A DNA stretch of 64,000 nucleotides from Pseudomonas haemolytica (GCF_009659625.1 NZ_VOIW01000001.1:620001-684000); one strand, 5' to 3'. Positions 36,453 through 47,067 are shown, numbered from the stretch's first letter. The notes: generated from the sequence alone by a model not told the origin. Numbers and translations are program-made.

Positions 36453-37316
36453 ATGGCAGAGATTACTGCAGCGTTGGTTAAAGAACTGCGTGAGCGTACC
36501 GGCGAAGGCATGATGGATTGCAAAAAGGCCTTGACCAAGGCCGGCGGCGACATCGAAAAAGCCATTGATGACATGCGTGCTTCCGGCGCCATCAAGGCTG
36601 CCAAGAAAGCAGGCAACGTCGCTGCTGAAGGCGCTATCGCTCTGGTTGAAGACGGTAAAGCCGCCGTTCTGCTGGAAGTGAACTCGCAGACCGACTTCCT
36701 TGCCCTGCAAGACGACTTCAAGGCATTCGTTGCTGCCAGCGTCAAGAAAGCATTCGACGAGAAGCTGACCACCGTTGAGCCTCTGATCGAAGCTCAAGAA
36801 GCGGATCGCCTGGTACTGGTCGGCAAGGTTGGCGAAAACGTCAACATCCGTCGCCTGACTCGCGTTGAAGGTGATGTTGTTGGTGGCTACCTGCACGGCA
36901 ACAAGATCGGTGTAGCGGTTGTTCTGAAGGGCGGCGACGTAGAGCTGGCCAAAGACATCGCTATGCACGTTGCTGCAAGCAACCCTGAGTTCCTGCTGCC
37001 TTCGGAAGTTTCCGAAGAAGCAATCGAACGCGAAAAAGCTGTGTTCCTGAGCCTGAACGCCGACAAGATCGCCGGCAAGCCAGAAAACATCGTTGAAAAC
37101 ATGATCAAAGGCCGTATCAGCAAGTTCCTGGCTGAAGCGAGCCTGGTTGAACAGGCGTTCGTCAAGAACCCTGAAGTCAAGGTTGGCGAGCTGGCCAAGA
37201 AAGCCGGTGCTGAAATCGTTTCCTTCACCTACTACAAAGTAGGCGACGGCATCGAGAAGCCGGTCGACAACTTCGCTGAAGAAGTTGCTGCCCAGCTGGC
37301 TGCCGCCAAGCAATAA
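36453..37316 (+). CDS. tsf: Elongation factor Ts
   Basis: Nucleotide-exchange factor for EF-Tu. The 287-residue protein has the N-terminal UBA-like domain with signature TGEGMMDCKKALTKAGGD and the second signature GKVGENVNIRR. The ATG follows GAGGATTTTGAA. The 136-base gap from the rpsB terminator leaves room for a separate promoter. Confidence 0.99.
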   Translation: MAEITAALVKELRERTGEGMMDCKKALTKAGGDIEKAIDDMRASGAIKAAKKAGNVAAEGAIALVEDGKAAVLLEVNSQTDFLALQDDFKAFVAASVKKAFDEKLTTVEPLIEAQEADRLVLVGKVGENVNIRRLTRVEGDVVGGYLHGNKIGVAVVLKGGDVELAKDIAMHVAASNPEFLLPSEVSEEAIEREKAVFLSLNADKIAGKPENIVENMIKGRISKFLAEASLVEQAFVKNPEVKVGELAKKAGAEIVSFTYYKVGDGIEKPVDNFAEEVAAQLAAAKQ

Positions 37317-37337
37317 GACAGTTCCAAACTGTCGCCG

Positions 37338-37374
37338 AAAGAGGCTGCCCGCTCACGCGCGCAGCCTCTTTTCA
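37338..37374 (+). terminator. Terminator after tsf
   Basis: An 11-bp stem AAAGAGGCTGC/GCAGCCTCTTT with a 12-base loop, then TTC, 22 bases after the tsf stop. Confidence 0.8.
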
Positions 37375-37406
37375 AATGGGAAGGCCAATTTTATTTGGTT
37401 TCCTCT

Positions 37407-37434
37407 CGGAACTGGCTTACAAAGCCGTGTTCCG
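37407..37434 (+). promoter_or_regulatory. Nested hairpin in the pyrH leader
   Basis: CGGAAC pairs with GTTCCG and encloses GGCTT/AAGCC with a 3-base loop. It lies about 90 bases before pyrH and has no T-run. It could be a leader RNA element. Confidence 0.35.
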
Positions 37435-37526
37435 ATGGCGCTGTGATAGCGTCCAGCTAGAGTGAACGCAAGCCGTAAACGGCTCGCCAAGAATTTTTAA
37501 AAAATACGCCGCAGGAGAGATTCGCA

Positions 37527-38270
37527 ATGGCTCAGCAGGGCAGTGGTTATCAGGCTCGCTATAAACGCATTCTACTCAAGCTCAGCGGCGAGGCCCTGAT
37601 GGGCTCGGAAGAGTTCGGGATCGACCCCAAGGTGCTTGACCGCATGGCGCTTGAAGTCGGCCAATTGGTCGGTATCGGTGTGCAGGTCGGCTTGGTGATC
37701 GGTGGCGGTAACCTGTTCCGCGGTGCAGCACTGAGTGCGGCCGGCATGGATCGAGTCACCGGCGACCACATGGGCATGCTGGCCACTGTGATGAACGCCT
37801 TGGCCATGCGCGATGCGCTGGAGCGTGCCAACATCTCGGCCATCGTGATGTCGGCTATTTCCATGGTGGGCGTGACCGATCACTATGATCGCCGCAAAGC
37901 CATGCGCCACTTGAACGCCAAGGAAGTGGTGATCTTTGCCGCCGGCACTGGTAACCCGTTCTTCACCACCGACTCGGCCGCGTGCCTGCGTGCTATCGAA
38001 ATCGATGCCGACGTGGTGCTGAAGGCGACCAAGGTGGATGGCGTATACACTGCAGACCCATTCAAAGACCCGCATGCCGAGAAGTTCGATCATCTGACCT
38101 ACGATGAAGTGCTGGATCGCAAGCTGGGTGTGATGGACCTGACGGCTATCTGCCTGTGCCGCGACCACAAGATGCCGCTGCGCGTATTTAACATGAACAA
38201 GCCCGGCGCCCTGCTGAATATCGTACACGGCGGCGCGGAAGGGACTCTGATCGAGGAAGGCCAACAATGA
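37527..38270 (+). CDS. pyrH: UMP kinase
   Basis: Phosphorylates UMP to UDP, feeding RNA, DNA and cell-wall precursors. The 247-residue amino-acid-kinase-fold protein has [14 protein letters not shown] at the N-terminus, [10 protein letters not shown], and [19 protein letters not shown] near the nucleotide site. Its stop overlaps the frr ATG by 4 bases (ATGA). An AGGAGAGA ribosome binding site precedes the ATG. Confidence 0.98.
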   Translation: MAQQGSGYQARYKRILLKLSGEALMGSEEFGIDPKVLDRMALEVGQLVGIGVQVGLVIGGGNLFRGAALSAAGMDRVTGDHMGMLATVMNALAMRDALERANISAIVMSAISMVGVTDHYDRRKAMRHLNAKEVVIFAAGTGNPFFTTDSAACLRAIEIDADVVLKATKVDGVYTADPFKDPHAEKFDHLTYDEVLDRKLGVMDLTAICLCRDHKMPLRVFNMNKPGALLNIVHGGAEGTLIEEGQQ

Positions 38271-38824
38271 TCAATGAAATCAAGAAAGACGCCCAGGCGC
38301 GTATGCAAAAATCCCTGGAATCCCTGAGCCACGCATTTGGCCAGATCCGTACCGGCAAGGCGCACCCGAGCATCCTGGGCAGCGTGATGGTGCCTTACTA
38401 CGGTTCCGACACCCCGCTGAGCGGCGTGGCCAACGTGACTGTTAAGGACTCGCGCACCCTGCAGGTCGTGGCCTTCGAGCGCAATATGCTCGCGGCGGTC
38501 GACAAGGCGATTCAGAGCGCTGGTCTGAACCTCAACCCGACCAACCTGGGTGAGTTGTTGCTGATCTCCATGCCTGCTCTCACCGAAGAAACCCGTAAGG
38601 GCTTCACCAAGCAGGCGCGCAGTGCCGCTGAAGATGCGCGCGTTGCCGTGCGTAACATCCGTCGTGACGCGCTGGGTGACTTGAAGAAGCTGGTCAAGGA
38701 CAAGGAAATCAGTGAAGACGAAGAGCGTCGTGCCGTCGCTGATATCGACAAGCTGACCAAGGACGCCGAAGCGCAGATCACCAAGGCGACCGAAGAAAAA
38801 GAAAAGGACCTGATGGCCGTATAA
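38267..38824 (+). CDS. frr: Ribosome recycling factor
   Basis: Splits post-termination ribosomes together with EF-G. The 185-residue length and the sequence [36 protein letters not shown] are typical, with the C-terminal [12 protein letters not shown] helix. It is coupled to pyrH by a 4-base overlap and followed by uppS after 17 bases. Confidence 0.98.
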   Translation: MINEIKKDAQARMQKSLESLSHAFGQIRTGKAHPSILGSVMVPYYGSDTPLSGVANVTVKDSRTLQVVAFERNMLAAVDKAIQSAGLNLNPTNLGELLLISMPALTEETRKGFTKQARSAAEDARVAVRNIRRDALGDLKKLVKDKEISEDEERRAVADIDKLTKDAEAQITKATEEKEKDLMAV

Positions 38825-38841
38825 GGGGTCAGGACGCCTTC

Positions 38842-39597
38842 ATGGAAAAGACCAAGCAGACTGTGCCCTCCGTGGTGCCGCGCCATGTCGCGATCATCAT
38901 GGATGGGAATAATCGCTGGGCGAAAAAACGCTTTATGCCGGGTGTCGCCGGGCATAAAGCGGGTGTTGACGCGGTAAGGGCGGTGATTGAGGTGTGCGCT
39001 GAAGCCAAGGTCGAAGTCTTGACCTTGTTCGCGTTCTCCAGCGAGAACTGGCAGCGACCCGCCGATGAAGTCAGTGCCTTGATGGACCTGTTCTTCAAGG
39101 CGCTGCGTCGTGAGGCCAAGCGCCTCAATGACAACAACATCAGTCTGCGCATCATTGGTGATCGCTCGCGGTTCCACCCGGAACTGCAAGCGGCCATGCG
39201 CGAAGCCGAGGCCATTACCGCAGGCAGTAACCGTTTTGTGTTGCAGATCGCAGCCAACTACGGTGGCCAGTGGGACATTGCCCAAGCCGCGCAGCGCCTT
39301 GCCCGCGAAGTGCAAGCCGGTCATCTGCGACCGGACGACATCACGCCCGAACTGTTGCAAACCTGCCTGGTGACCGGCGACCTGCCGTTGCCGGACTTGT
39401 GCATTCGTACCGGTGGCGAGCATCGCATCAGCAATTTCCTGCTGTGGCAGATGGCGTACACCGAGTTGTACTTCTCCGACCTGTTCTGGCCGGACTTCAA
39501 ACACGATGCCATGCGCAATGCGCTGGCCGATTTCGCTTCCCGTCAGCGTCGCTTCGGTAAAACGAGCGAGCAGATCGAAGCTGGAGCCCGGGTTTAA
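38842..39597 (+). CDS. uppS: Undecaprenyl diphosphate synthase
   Basis: The cis-prenyltransferase that makes the C55 carrier lipid precursor for peptidoglycan and O-antigen. The 251-residue protein has the catalytic HVAIIMDGNNRWAKKR with its Asp near residue 24, the FAFSSENWQRP segment and the C-terminal DLCIRTGGEHRISNFLLWQ and YTELYFSDLFWPDF signatures. Its stop abuts the cdsA ATG with no gap. Confidence 0.98.
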   Translation: MEKTKQTVPSVVPRHVAIIMDGNNRWAKKRFMPGVAGHKAGVDAVRAVIEVCAEAKVEVLTLFAFSSENWQRPADEVSALMDLFFKALRREAKRLNDNNISLRIIGDRSRFHPELQAAMREAEAITAGSNRFVLQIAANYGGQWDIAQAAQRLAREVQAGHLRPDDITPELLQTCLVTGDLPLPDLCIRTGGEHRISNFLLWQMAYTELYFSDLFWPDFKHDAMRNALADFASRQRRFGKTSEQIEAGARV

Positions 39598-40404
39598 ATG
39601 CTTAAACAACGAATCATCACGGCACTGATCCTGCTGCCGATTGCCTTGTGCGGTTTCTTCCTGCTCGAAGGTTCCGGCTTTGCGCTGTTCATCGGCCTGG
39701 TCGTGACCCTGGGTGCCTGGGAATGGGCGCGCCTGGCGGGTCTGAGCAGCCAATTACCGCGCGTGGCGTATGCCGCAGTGGTCGCGCTGTTGTTGTTCCT
39801 GATGTACATCCTGCCGGATATCGCACCCTGGGTCCTGGGCGCGGCGGTGCTGTGGTGGGCGTTGGCGACATTCCTGGTGTTGACCTATCCGCGCACCAGC
39901 GGCCAATGGTCAAGCGTGGCCTGCAAGCTGGTGATCGGCTTGCTGGTCCTGCTGCCGGCCTGGCAAGGGTTGGTGGAGATCAAGCGTTACCCCATCGGCA
40001 ACGAATTGATCCTGGCGGTGATGGTGCTGGTGTGGGGCGCAGATATTGGGGCCTACTTCTCGGGCCGTGCCTTTGGCAAGCGCAAGCTGGCGCCGGCAGT
40101 CAGCCCAGGCAAGAGCTGGGAAGGCGTATACGGCGGCTTGGCATTGACGCTGCTGATCACATTGGGGGTCGGTGTGGTACGTGACTGGTCGGTAAAAGAG
40201 ATCTTCCTGGCCTTGCTGGGTACAGCTATTGTCGTGTTCATCTCGGTGGTGGGTGACCTTACCGAGAGCATGTTCAAGCGCCAGGCGGGGATCAAGGACA
40301 GCAGTAACCTGCTGCCAGGGCATGGTGGTGTGCTGGATCGTATCGACAGCCTTACTGCTGCGCTGCCGATCTTTGCCGTGCTGCTGTGGATGACTGCTTC
40401 GTGA
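39598..40404 (+). CDS. cdsA: Phosphatidate cytidylyltransferase
   Basis: Makes CDP-diacylglycerol from CTP and phosphatidate in the inner membrane. The 268-residue protein has about seven hydrophobic segments and the C-terminal signature [20 protein letters not shown]. The 3' end overlaps the GTG start of dxr by 4 bases (GTGA). Confidence 0.97.
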   Translation: MLKQRIITALILLPIALCGFFLLEGSGFALFIGLVVTLGAWEWARLAGLSSQLPRVAYAAVVALLLFLMYILPDIAPWVLGAAVLWWALATFLVLTYPRTSGQWSSVACKLVIGLLVLLPAWQGLVEIKRYPIGNELILAVMVLVWGADIGAYFSGRAFGKRKLAPAVSPGKSWEGVYGGLALTLLITLGVGVVRDWSVKEIFLALLGTAIVVFISVVGDLTESMFKRQAGIKDSSNLLPGHGGVLDRIDSLTAALPIFAVLLWMTAS

Positions 40405-41591
40405 GCCGCCTGCAGCAGGTCACCGTGTTGGGTGCGACCGGCTCGGTCGGGTTGAGTACCCTGGATGTCATCGCCCGTCACCCGGATCGTTATCAAGTTT
40501 TCGCCCTGACCGGCTTCACGCGTTTGCGCGAGTTGCTCGCCTTGTGCGTGCGCCACGCACCGCGCTTTGCCGTAGTGCCGGAGGCCGCGGTGGCCCGTGG
40601 GCTGCAGGACGATCTGCGGGCTGCCGGGCTGGCCACTCAGGTGTTGGTGGGGGAGGCGGGGTTGTGCCAGGTCTCGTCCGATCCGGACGTGGATACCGTG
40701 GTGGCGGCGATTGTCGGTGCAGCGGGCTTGCGTCCGACCCTGGCAGCAGTCGATGCCGGCAAGAAAATCCTGCTGGCCAATAAAGAAGCCCTGGTCATGT
40801 CCGGTGCACTCTTTATGCAAGCGGTGCGCAGGAGCGGTGCGGTGCTGCTGCCTCTCGACAGTGAGCACAACGCAATCTTCCAGTGCATGCCCGGTGATTT
40901 TGCCCGCGGCTTGAGCCAGGTCGGCGTGCGCCGGATTCTGCTGACGGCGTCTGGTGGTCCCTTCCGGCAGACTCCATTGGCTGAGTTGGAACACGTGTCT
41001 CCCGATCAGGCGTGCGCCCACCCGAACTGGTCCATGGGGCGAAAAATCTCCGTGGATTCGGCGAGCATGATGAACAAGGGCCTGGAGCTGATCGAGGCAT
41101 GCTGGTTGTTCGATGCACGGCCTGACCAGGTTGAGGTGGTGATCCACCCGCAAAGCGTGATCCACTCTCTGGTCGATTATGTGGACGGTTCGGTGTTGGC
41201 GCAGTTGGGTAACCCGGACATGCGCACGCCGATTGCGAACGCCTTGGCCTGGCCGGAGCGGATTGATTCCGGCGTGGCGCCATTGGACCTGTTTGCAATT
41301 GCGCGACTGGACTTCGAAGCCCCGGACGAGCAGCGCTTTCCATGCCTGCGCCTGGCGCGGCAAGCGACCGAAGCAGGTAACAGTGCACCGGCGATGCTCA
41401 ATGCGGCCAATGAAGTGGCCGTGGCAGCGTTTCTCGAACGGCGCATCCGCTTTCCGCAGATCGCGAGTATCATCGAGGACGTTCTGAATCTTGAGCCCGT
41501 TGTGGCGGTGAATGACCTGGGTGCGGTGTTCGAGGCTGATACCAAGGCCCGGGCCCTGGCCGAGCAATGGCTGGGCCGCAACACGCGTTAG
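40401..41591 (+). CDS. dxr: 1-deoxy-D-xylulose-5-phosphate reductoisomerase
   Basis: Converts deoxyxylulose phosphate to methylerythritol phosphate with NADPH, in the MEP isoprenoid pathway. A GTG start at 40401 overlapping the cdsA stop (GTGA) is chosen: it gives the family N-terminus [22 protein letters not shown] and 396 residues. The NADPH loop GATGSVG, the metal site [13 protein letters not shown] and the flexible loop [21 protein letters not shown] are intact. IspD of the same pathway is at 61 kb. Confidence 0.97.
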   Translation: MSRLQQVTVLGATGSVGLSTLDVIARHPDRYQVFALTGFTRLRELLALCVRHAPRFAVVPEAAVARGLQDDLRAAGLATQVLVGEAGLCQVSSDPDVDTVVAAIVGAAGLRPTLAAVDAGKKILLANKEALVMSGALFMQAVRRSGAVLLPLDSEHNAIFQCMPGDFARGLSQVGVRRILLTASGGPFRQTPLAELEHVSPDQACAHPNWSMGRKISVDSASMMNKGLELIEACWLFDARPDQVEVVIHPQSVIHSLVDYVDGSVLAQLGNPDMRTPIANALAWPERIDSGVAPLDLFAIARLDFEAPDEQRFPCLRLARQATEAGNSAPAMLNAANEVAVAAFLERRIRFPQIASIIEDVLNLEPVVAVNDLGAVFEADTKARALAEQWLGRNTR

Positions 41592-41644
41592 GCTGTGGGC
41601 AGCTTCGAGCCTTCAGGCATTGGATTGAAATGCGGAGAAATTAG

Positions 41645-42997
41645 ATGAGTGCGCTCTACATGATTGTCGGCACCCTGGTTGCTCTGGGTGTGCTGGTTAC
41701 CTTCCACGAATTCGGCCACTTCTGGGTGGCGCGTCGTTGCGGCGTCAAGGTATTGCGCTTTTCCGTCGGTTTCGGCATGCCATTGCTGCGCTGGCATGAC
41801 CGTCGTGGCACCGAGTTTGTGATCGCCGCCATCCCGTTGGGTGGCTACGTCAAGATGCTTGATGAGCGCGAAGGCGAAGTGCCTGCCGACCAATTGGACC
41901 AGTCTTTCAATCGCAAGACCGTTCGTCAGCGTATCGCCATCGTGGCGGCGGGCCCGATCGCCAACTTCCTGCTGGCGATAGTGTTCTTCTGGGTCCTGGC
42001 CATGATGGGCAGCCAGCAGGTGCGTCCGGTCATTGGTGCGGTCGAGACGGACAGCATCGCGGCCAAGGCTGGCTTGAGCGCGGGCCAGGAAATTGTTTCC
42101 ATTGATGGCGAGCCAACCACGGGGTGGGGTGCTGTCAACTTGCAGTTGGTGCGTCGCCTGGGTGAAAGCGGCACTGTCAACGTGGTGGTGCGTGACCAGG
42201 ATTCCAGTGCCGAAACCCCGCGTGCATTGGCCCTGGACCATTGGCTCAAAGGCGCCGATGAGCCTGACCCGATCAAATCCCTGGGTATTCGTCCTTGGCG
42301 GCCGGCCTTGCCGCCGGTGCTGGCCGAGCTGGATCCGAAAGGCCCGGCCCAGGCCGCTGGCCTGAAAACCGGTGATCGCCTGCTGGCCCTCGATGGCCAG
42401 GCGCTGGGTGACTGGCAGCAAGTGGTCGACCTGGTACGTGTACGTCCTGATACCAAGATTGTGCTGAAAGTTGAGCGCGAGGGTGCTCAAATTGACGTCC
42501 CTGTGACCTTGTCGGTTCGAGGGGAAGCCAAGGCGGCTGGGGGTTACCTGGGTGCCGGGGTCAAAGGTGTCGAGTGGCCGCCATCGATGGTGCGAGAGGT
42601 CAGTTTCGGGCCTTTGGCAGCAATTGGCGAGGGTGCGAAACGCACTTGGACCATGAGCGTGCTGACCCTCGAATCCCTCAAGAAAATGTTGTTCGGTGAG
42701 CTCTCGGTAAAAAACTTGAGTGGACCGATAACCATTGCTAAAGTGGCGGGCGCTTCTGCCCAGTCGGGTGTCGCGGATTTCCTGAATTTCCTGGCTTATC
42801 TGAGTATTAGCCTTGGGGTTCTGAATTTGCTGCCCATTCCAGTATTGGATGGGGGGCATCTGCTGTTTTATCTGGTCGAGTGGGTGCGTGGTCGCCCCTT
42901 GTCGGATCGGGTGCAGGGTTGGGGGATACAGATCGGTATCAGTTTGGTGGTCGGAGTGATGTTGTTAGCTCTGGTCAACGATCTGGGACGACTGTAA
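41645..42997 (+). CDS. rseP: Site-2 protease RseP (MucP)
   Basis: An inner-membrane zinc protease that cuts the anti-sigma factor after DegS/AlgW cleavage to release the envelope-stress sigma factor, and clears signal-peptide remnants. The 450-residue protein has HEFGH at residues 21-25, two PDZ domains (about 110-200 and 205-290), and the C-terminal NLLPIPVLDGGHL with the third zinc ligand Asp. It precedes bamA, placing control of the envelope stress response beside the main outer-membrane assembly gene. Confidence 0.97.
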   Translation: MSALYMIVGTLVALGVLVTFHEFGHFWVARRCGVKVLRFSVGFGMPLLRWHDRRGTEFVIAAIPLGGYVKMLDEREGEVPADQLDQSFNRKTVRQRIAIVAAGPIANFLLAIVFFWVLAMMGSQQVRPVIGAVETDSIAAKAGLSAGQEIVSIDGEPTTGWGAVNLQLVRRLGESGTVNVVVRDQDSSAETPRALALDHWLKGADEPDPIKSLGIRPWRPALPPVLAELDPKGPAQAAGLKTGDRLLALDGQALGDWQQVVDLVRVRPDTKIVLKVEREGAQIDVPVTLSVRGEAKAAGGYLGAGVKGVEWPPSMVREVSFGPLAAIGEGAKRTWTMSVLTLESLKKMLFGELSVKNLSGPITIAKVAGASAQSGVADFLNFLAYLSISLGVLNLLPIPVLDGGHLLFYLVEWVRGRPLSDRVQGWGIQIGISLVVGVMLLALVNDLGRL

Positions 42998-43017
42998 CGC
43001 TTCGCTGAATTGCGAAT

Positions 43018-43045
43018 CTGCCGCATTTTGCGGCAGTTTGTTTAT
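43018..43045 (+). promoter_or_regulatory. Hairpin between rseP and bamA
   Basis: An 8-bp stem CTGCCGCA/TGCGGCAG with a TTT loop followed by TTTGTTTATT, 27 bases before the bamA start. It looks like a weak terminator or attenuator inside the operon. Confidence 0.55.
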
Positions 43046-43071
43046 TGCCAGTTGGAATAAGAAAGGACTTC

Positions 43072-45459
43072 ATGAAACGTCTGCTGCTAACTGCGGTTCT
43101 CACCGTATTGATGATCGCCGAAGTTCACGCCGAGTCCTTCACCATCTCCGATATTCGCGTCAACGGCCTCCAGCGGGTTTCCGCGGGTAGCGTCTTTGGT
43201 GCCTTGCCGTTGAACGTCGGGGAACAGGCGGATGATCGTCGCCTGGTGGAATCCACTCGTGCGCTGTTCAAAACCGGGTTCTTTCAAGATATCCAGCTGG
43301 GTCGCGAAGGCAACGTCCTGGTCATCACGGTCGTCGAGCGACCTTCCGTCGCCAGTATCGCGATCGAAGGTAACAAGGCTATCTCCACTGAAGACCTCAT
43401 GAAGGGCCTGAAGCAGTCCGGCCTGGCCGAGGGCGAGATCTTCCAGCGCGCCACCCTTGAAGGTGTGCGTAACGAGCTGCAACGCCAGTACGTTGCCCAG
43501 GGCCGCTACTCCGCGACCGTGGAAACCGAAGTGATCCCGCAGCCTCGTAACCGTGTTGGCCTGAAGGTCAATATCAACGAAGGCACCGTGGCGGCCATCC
43601 AGCACATCAACGTGGTGGGCAACACCAAGTTCGCTGATGACGACCTGGTCGACCTGTTCGAGCTCAAGACCACCAACTGGCTATCGTTCTTCAAGAACGA
43701 TGACAAGTACGCCCGTGAAAAGCTCTCCGGTGACCTGGAACGCCTGCGCTCCTACTACCTGGACCGTGGCTATATCAACATGGATATCGCTTCGACCCAG
43801 GTGTCCATCACCCCGGACAAGAAGCACGTCTACATTACAGTCAACGTCAACGAAGGCGAGAAGTACAAGGTTCGTGACGTCAAGCTCAGCGGCGACCTGA
43901 AAGTTCCAGAAGACCAGGTCAAGTCCCTGCTGCTGGTGCAGAAAGACCAGGTGTTCTCGCGCAAGCTGATGACCACGACTTCCGAACTGATCACCCGCCG
44001 CCTGGGTAACGAAGGCTATACCTTCGCCAACGTCAACGGTGTACCGACCCCGAATGATGAAGACCACACCGTGGACATCACCTTCGTTGTCGATCCGGGC
44101 AAACGCGCCTACGTAAACCGCATCAACTTCCGTGGCAACACCAAGTCTGCGGACGAAGTGCTGCGTCGTGAAATGCGGCAGATGGAAGGTGGCTGGGCTT
44201 CGACCTACCTGATCGACCAGTCCAAGACCCGTCTTGAACGCCTGGGCTTCTTCAAGGAAGTCAACGTCGAAACCCCTGCCGTACCGGGTGTGGATGACCA
44301 GGTTGACGTGAACTACGCCGTTGAAGAGCAAGCCTCGGGTTCGATCACCGCCAGCGTCGGTTTCGCACAGAGTGCCGGCCTGATCCTCGGTGGCTCGATC
44401 ACCCAGAACAACTTCCTCGGTACCGGTAACAAGGTTTCCATCGGCCTGACCCGAAGCGAATACCAGAGCCGCTATAACTTCGGTTATGTCGACCCCTACT
44501 GGACTGCTGACGGTGTAAGCCTGGGCTACAACGCCTTCTACCGCACCACCGACTACAAAGACCTCGACGTTGACGTTGCAAGCTATGCAATCGACAGCCT
44601 GGGTGTGGGCGCCAACATCGGTTACCCGATCAGCGAGACCTCGCGCCTGACCTTCGGTATCACTGCGCAACAGGATGAGATCAAGACCGGTGTGTACACC
44701 GTGGACGAGATCTTCGACTTCACCCGTCGTGAAGGTGACAAGTTCCTGAACTTCAAGGCCTCTGCCGGCTGGTCCGAGTCGACCCTGAACAAAGGTGTAT
44801 TGGCAACCCGTGGCCATTCCCAGAGCCTGACTGCGGAGGTCACCACGCCGGGCAGCGACCTGTCGTTCTTCAAGCTCGACTACCGCGGCCAGTTGTTCCA
44901 GCCGTTGAGCGATAACTACACCATGCGCCTGCACACAGAGCTGGGTTATGGCGACGGTTATGGTTCGACCAATGGCTTGCCGTTCTACGAGAACTACTAT
45001 GCGGGTGGTTTCAACTCGGTACGTGGCTTCAAGGACAGCACGTTGGGTCCTCGTGGTACCCCAAGCCGTGGTTTTGAGCAAACCGGTAACGTCGGTACTC
45101 GCCCGGATGATGACAACGACCCGCTGCCATTCGGTGGTAACGTGCTGATCCAGGGTGGTGCCGAGATCCTGTTCCCGCTGCCATTCGTCAAGGATCAGCG
45201 TTCCCTGCGGACTTCGGTCTTCTGGGACGTGGGTAACGTGTTCGACTCCAAGTGCGAGCAGATCAAGAACCCGAGTGGCTTGAAGTCCAACACCCAGTGT
45301 AACGACGTGAGCCTCAGCAACCTGGCCAGCTCCGTGGGTGTAGGTGTGACCTGGGTGACTGCACTGGGCCCGTTGAGCTTCGCGCTGGCCATGCCGATCA
45401 AGAAACCGGATAACGCTGAAACCCAGATTTTCCAATTCTCCCTCGGCCAGACGTTCTAA
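43072..45459 (+). CDS. bamA: Outer membrane protein assembly factor BamA
   Basis: The core of the BAM machine that folds beta-barrel proteins into the outer membrane. The ATG at 43072 (after AAAGGACTTC) gives MKRLLLTAVLTVLMIAEVHA, a signal peptide cleaved near residue 20. Five POTRA domains cover about residues 21-420, and the barrel fills the rest. The barrel has the SVRGF motif of the Omp85 family in loop 6, and the protein ends in phenylalanine (LGQTF), as barrel targeting requires. Total 795 residues. Skp is next in the operon. Confidence 0.98.
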   Translation: MKRLLLTAVLTVLMIAEVHAESFTISDIRVNGLQRVSAGSVFGALPLNVGEQADDRRLVESTRALFKTGFFQDIQLGREGNVLVITVVERPSVASIAIEGNKAISTEDLMKGLKQSGLAEGEIFQRATLEGVRNELQRQYVAQGRYSATVETEVIPQPRNRVGLKVNINEGTVAAIQHINVVGNTKFADDDLVDLFELKTTNWLSFFKNDDKYAREKLSGDLERLRSYYLDRGYINMDIASTQVSITPDKKHVYITVNVNEGEKYKVRDVKLSGDLKVPEDQVKSLLLVQKDQVFSRKLMTTTSELITRRLGNEGYTFANVNGVPTPNDEDHTVDITFVVDPGKRAYVNRINFRGNTKSADEVLRREMRQMEGGWASTYLIDQSKTRLERLGFFKEVNVETPAVPGVDDQVDVNYAVEEQASGSITASVGFAQSAGLILGGSITQNNFLGTGNKVSIGLTRSEYQSRYNFGYVDPYWTADGVSLGYNAFYRTTDYKDLDVDVASYAIDSLGVGANIGYPISETSRLTFGITAQQDEIKTGVYTVDEIFDFTRREGDKFLNFKASAGWSESTLNKGVLATRGHSQSLTAEVTTPGSDLSFFKLDYRGQLFQPLSDNYTMRLHTELGYGDGYGSTNGLPFYENYYAGGFNSVRGFKDSTLGPRGTPSRGFEQTGNVGTRPDDDNDPLPFGGNVLIQGGAEILFPLPFVKDQRSLRTSVFWDVGNVFDSKCEQIKNPSGLKSNTQCNDVSLSNLASSVGVGVTWVTALGPLSFALAMPIKKPDNAETQIFQFSLGQTF

Positions 45460-45504
45460 GCGTCTGACCTAAGATAACGACAACGGATTCTGTAGGAGTA
45501 CATC

Positions 45505-46008
45505 GTGCGTAAGTTGACTCAATTGGTCTTGCTGGCCACTGTGCTGGTAACCACCCCGGCCTTCGCCGAAATGAAAATCGCCGTCCTGAACTATCAGATG
45601 GCCCTGCTGGAATCCGACGCGGCCAAGCGTTACGCCGTGGACGCCGAGAAGAAATTCGGTCCGCAACTGACCAAGCTCAAGACCCTGGAAAGCAGTGCCA
45701 AGGGCATCCAGGACCGCCTGGTAGCCGGTGGCGACAAGATGCAGCAAGGCGAGCGCGAGCGTCTGGAGCTTGAATTCAAGCAAAAGGCCCGTGACTACCA
45801 GTTCCAATCCAAGGAACTGAACGAAGCCAAGGCTGTTGCCGACCGTGAAATGCTCAAGCAGCTCAAGCCTAAGCTCGACAGCGCCGTGGAAGAAGTCATC
45901 AAGAAGGGTGCCTTTGACCTGGTGTTCGAGCGCGGCGCCGTGATTGACGTCAAGCCTCAATACGACATCACCCGCCAGGTGATCGAGCGCATGAACCAGC
46001 TGAAGTAA
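45505..46008 (+). CDS. skp: Periplasmic chaperone Skp/OmpH
   Basis: Holds unfolded outer-membrane proteins on the way to BamA. The 167-residue precursor has a signal peptide (MRKLTQLVLLATVLVTTPAFA) and a long helical, Lys/Glu/Gln-rich region (about 60-130) that forms the tentacles of the trimer. The downstream lpxD starts 3 bases after its stop. Confidence 0.96.
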   Translation: MRKLTQLVLLATVLVTTPAFAEMKIAVLNYQMALLESDAAKRYAVDAEKKFGPQLTKLKTLESSAKGIQDRLVAGGDKMQQGERERLELEFKQKARDYQFQSKELNEAKAVADREMLKQLKPKLDSAVEEVIKKGAFDLVFERGAVIDVKPQYDITRQVIERMNQLK

Positions 46009-46011
46009 ACC

Positions 46012-47067
46012 ATGACCGCGACTATCAAGCTCGGCGAGTTGGCCGAGTTCCTGGGGGCCACCTTGCGTGGCTCCCCGGAGAAAGAAATCACTGGGCTAGC
46101 CACCTTGCAGGAGGCTGGCCCAGCTCAGTTGAGCTTCCTCGCAAACCCTCAATACCGTAAATACCTGGTCGATTGCCAAGCCGCAGCCGTGTTGCTGAAG
46201 GCCGCTGACGCCGAAGGGTTTATCGGGGACGCGCTGGTGGTGGCCGACCCGTACCTGGCGTACGCAAAGACGTCACACCTGTTCGATCCCAAGCCGAAAG
46301 CGGCCGGCGGTATTCATCCGTCTGCCGTGATCGCCGATGATGCCCAGGTTGACCCTGCGGCCAGTATTGGTGCGTTCGCCGTGATCGAGAGTGGTGCGCG
46401 TATTGGCGCTGGTGTCACGGTGGGTGCCCACTGCTTTATCGGCGCGCGTTGCGAAATCGGAGCCGATGGCTGGCTGGCCCCGCGTGTGACGCTCTACCAC
46501 GATGTGCGTATTGGTCAGCGTGTGGTCATTCAATCGGGTGCTGTGATCGGCGGCGAAGGCTTTGGCTTTGCCAACTCCAAGGGTATCTGGCACAAGATTG
46601 CCCAGGTCGGCGGCGTATTGATCGGTGACGACGTGGAAATCGGTGTGAACACCGCTGTTGATCGCGGGGCCCTGGCCGATACCGTGATCGGTAACGGCGT
46701 GAAGCTCGATAACCAGATCCAGATTGCCCACAACGTACAGATTGGCGATCACACCGCCATGGCCGCGTGCGTGGGGATCTCCGGCAGCACCAGGATCGGT
46801 AAGCATTGCATGCTCGCCGGTGGCGTTGGGCTGGTGGGGCATATCGATATTTGCGACAACGTCTTCATCACCGGTATGACCATGGTGACCCACTCGATTA
46901 CCGAGCCCGGGGCCTACTCGTCCGGTACGGCCATGCAACCTGCGGCTGAATGGCGCAAGAGTGCGGCGCGTTTGCGCAAGATCGACGACATGGCACGGCG
47001 CATCAAACAGCTGGAAAAGCGTGTTGGGGACGTGACCCCTGGCGGTAATGCTTCATCAGAAGGCTGA
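46012..47067 (+). CDS. lpxD: UDP-3-O-(3-hydroxyacyl)glucosamine N-acyltransferase
   Basis: Third step of lipid A synthesis, adding a hydroxyacyl chain from ACP. The 351-residue protein has an N-terminal uridine-binding domain ([12 protein letters not shown]), a left-handed beta-helix of hexapeptide repeats (about 100-300) with catalytic histidine in [13 protein letters not shown], and a C-terminal helix ([12 protein letters not shown]). It follows skp by 3 bases. Confidence 0.97.
   Translation: MTATIKLGELAEFLGATLRGSPEKEITGLATLQEAGPAQLSFLANPQYRKYLVDCQAAAVLLKAADAEGFIGDALVVADPYLAYAKTSHLFDPKPKAAGGIHPSAVIADDAQVDPAASIGAFAVIESGARIGAGVTVGAHCFIGARCEIGADGWLAPRVTLYHDVRIGQRVVIQSGAVIGGEGFGFANSKGIWHKIAQVGGVLIGDDVEIGVNTAVDRGALADTVIGNGVKLDNQIQIAHNVQIGDHTAMAACVGISGSTRIGKHCMLAGGVGLVGHIDICDNVFITGMTMVTHSITEPGAYSSGTAMQPAAEWRKSAARLRKIDDMARRIKQLEKRVGDVTPGGNASSEG

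Noticed and set aside
43681..45435. 584-codon minus-strand frame opposite bamA
   Set aside because: Antisense shadow of bamA with a Val/Gly/His-biased translation.
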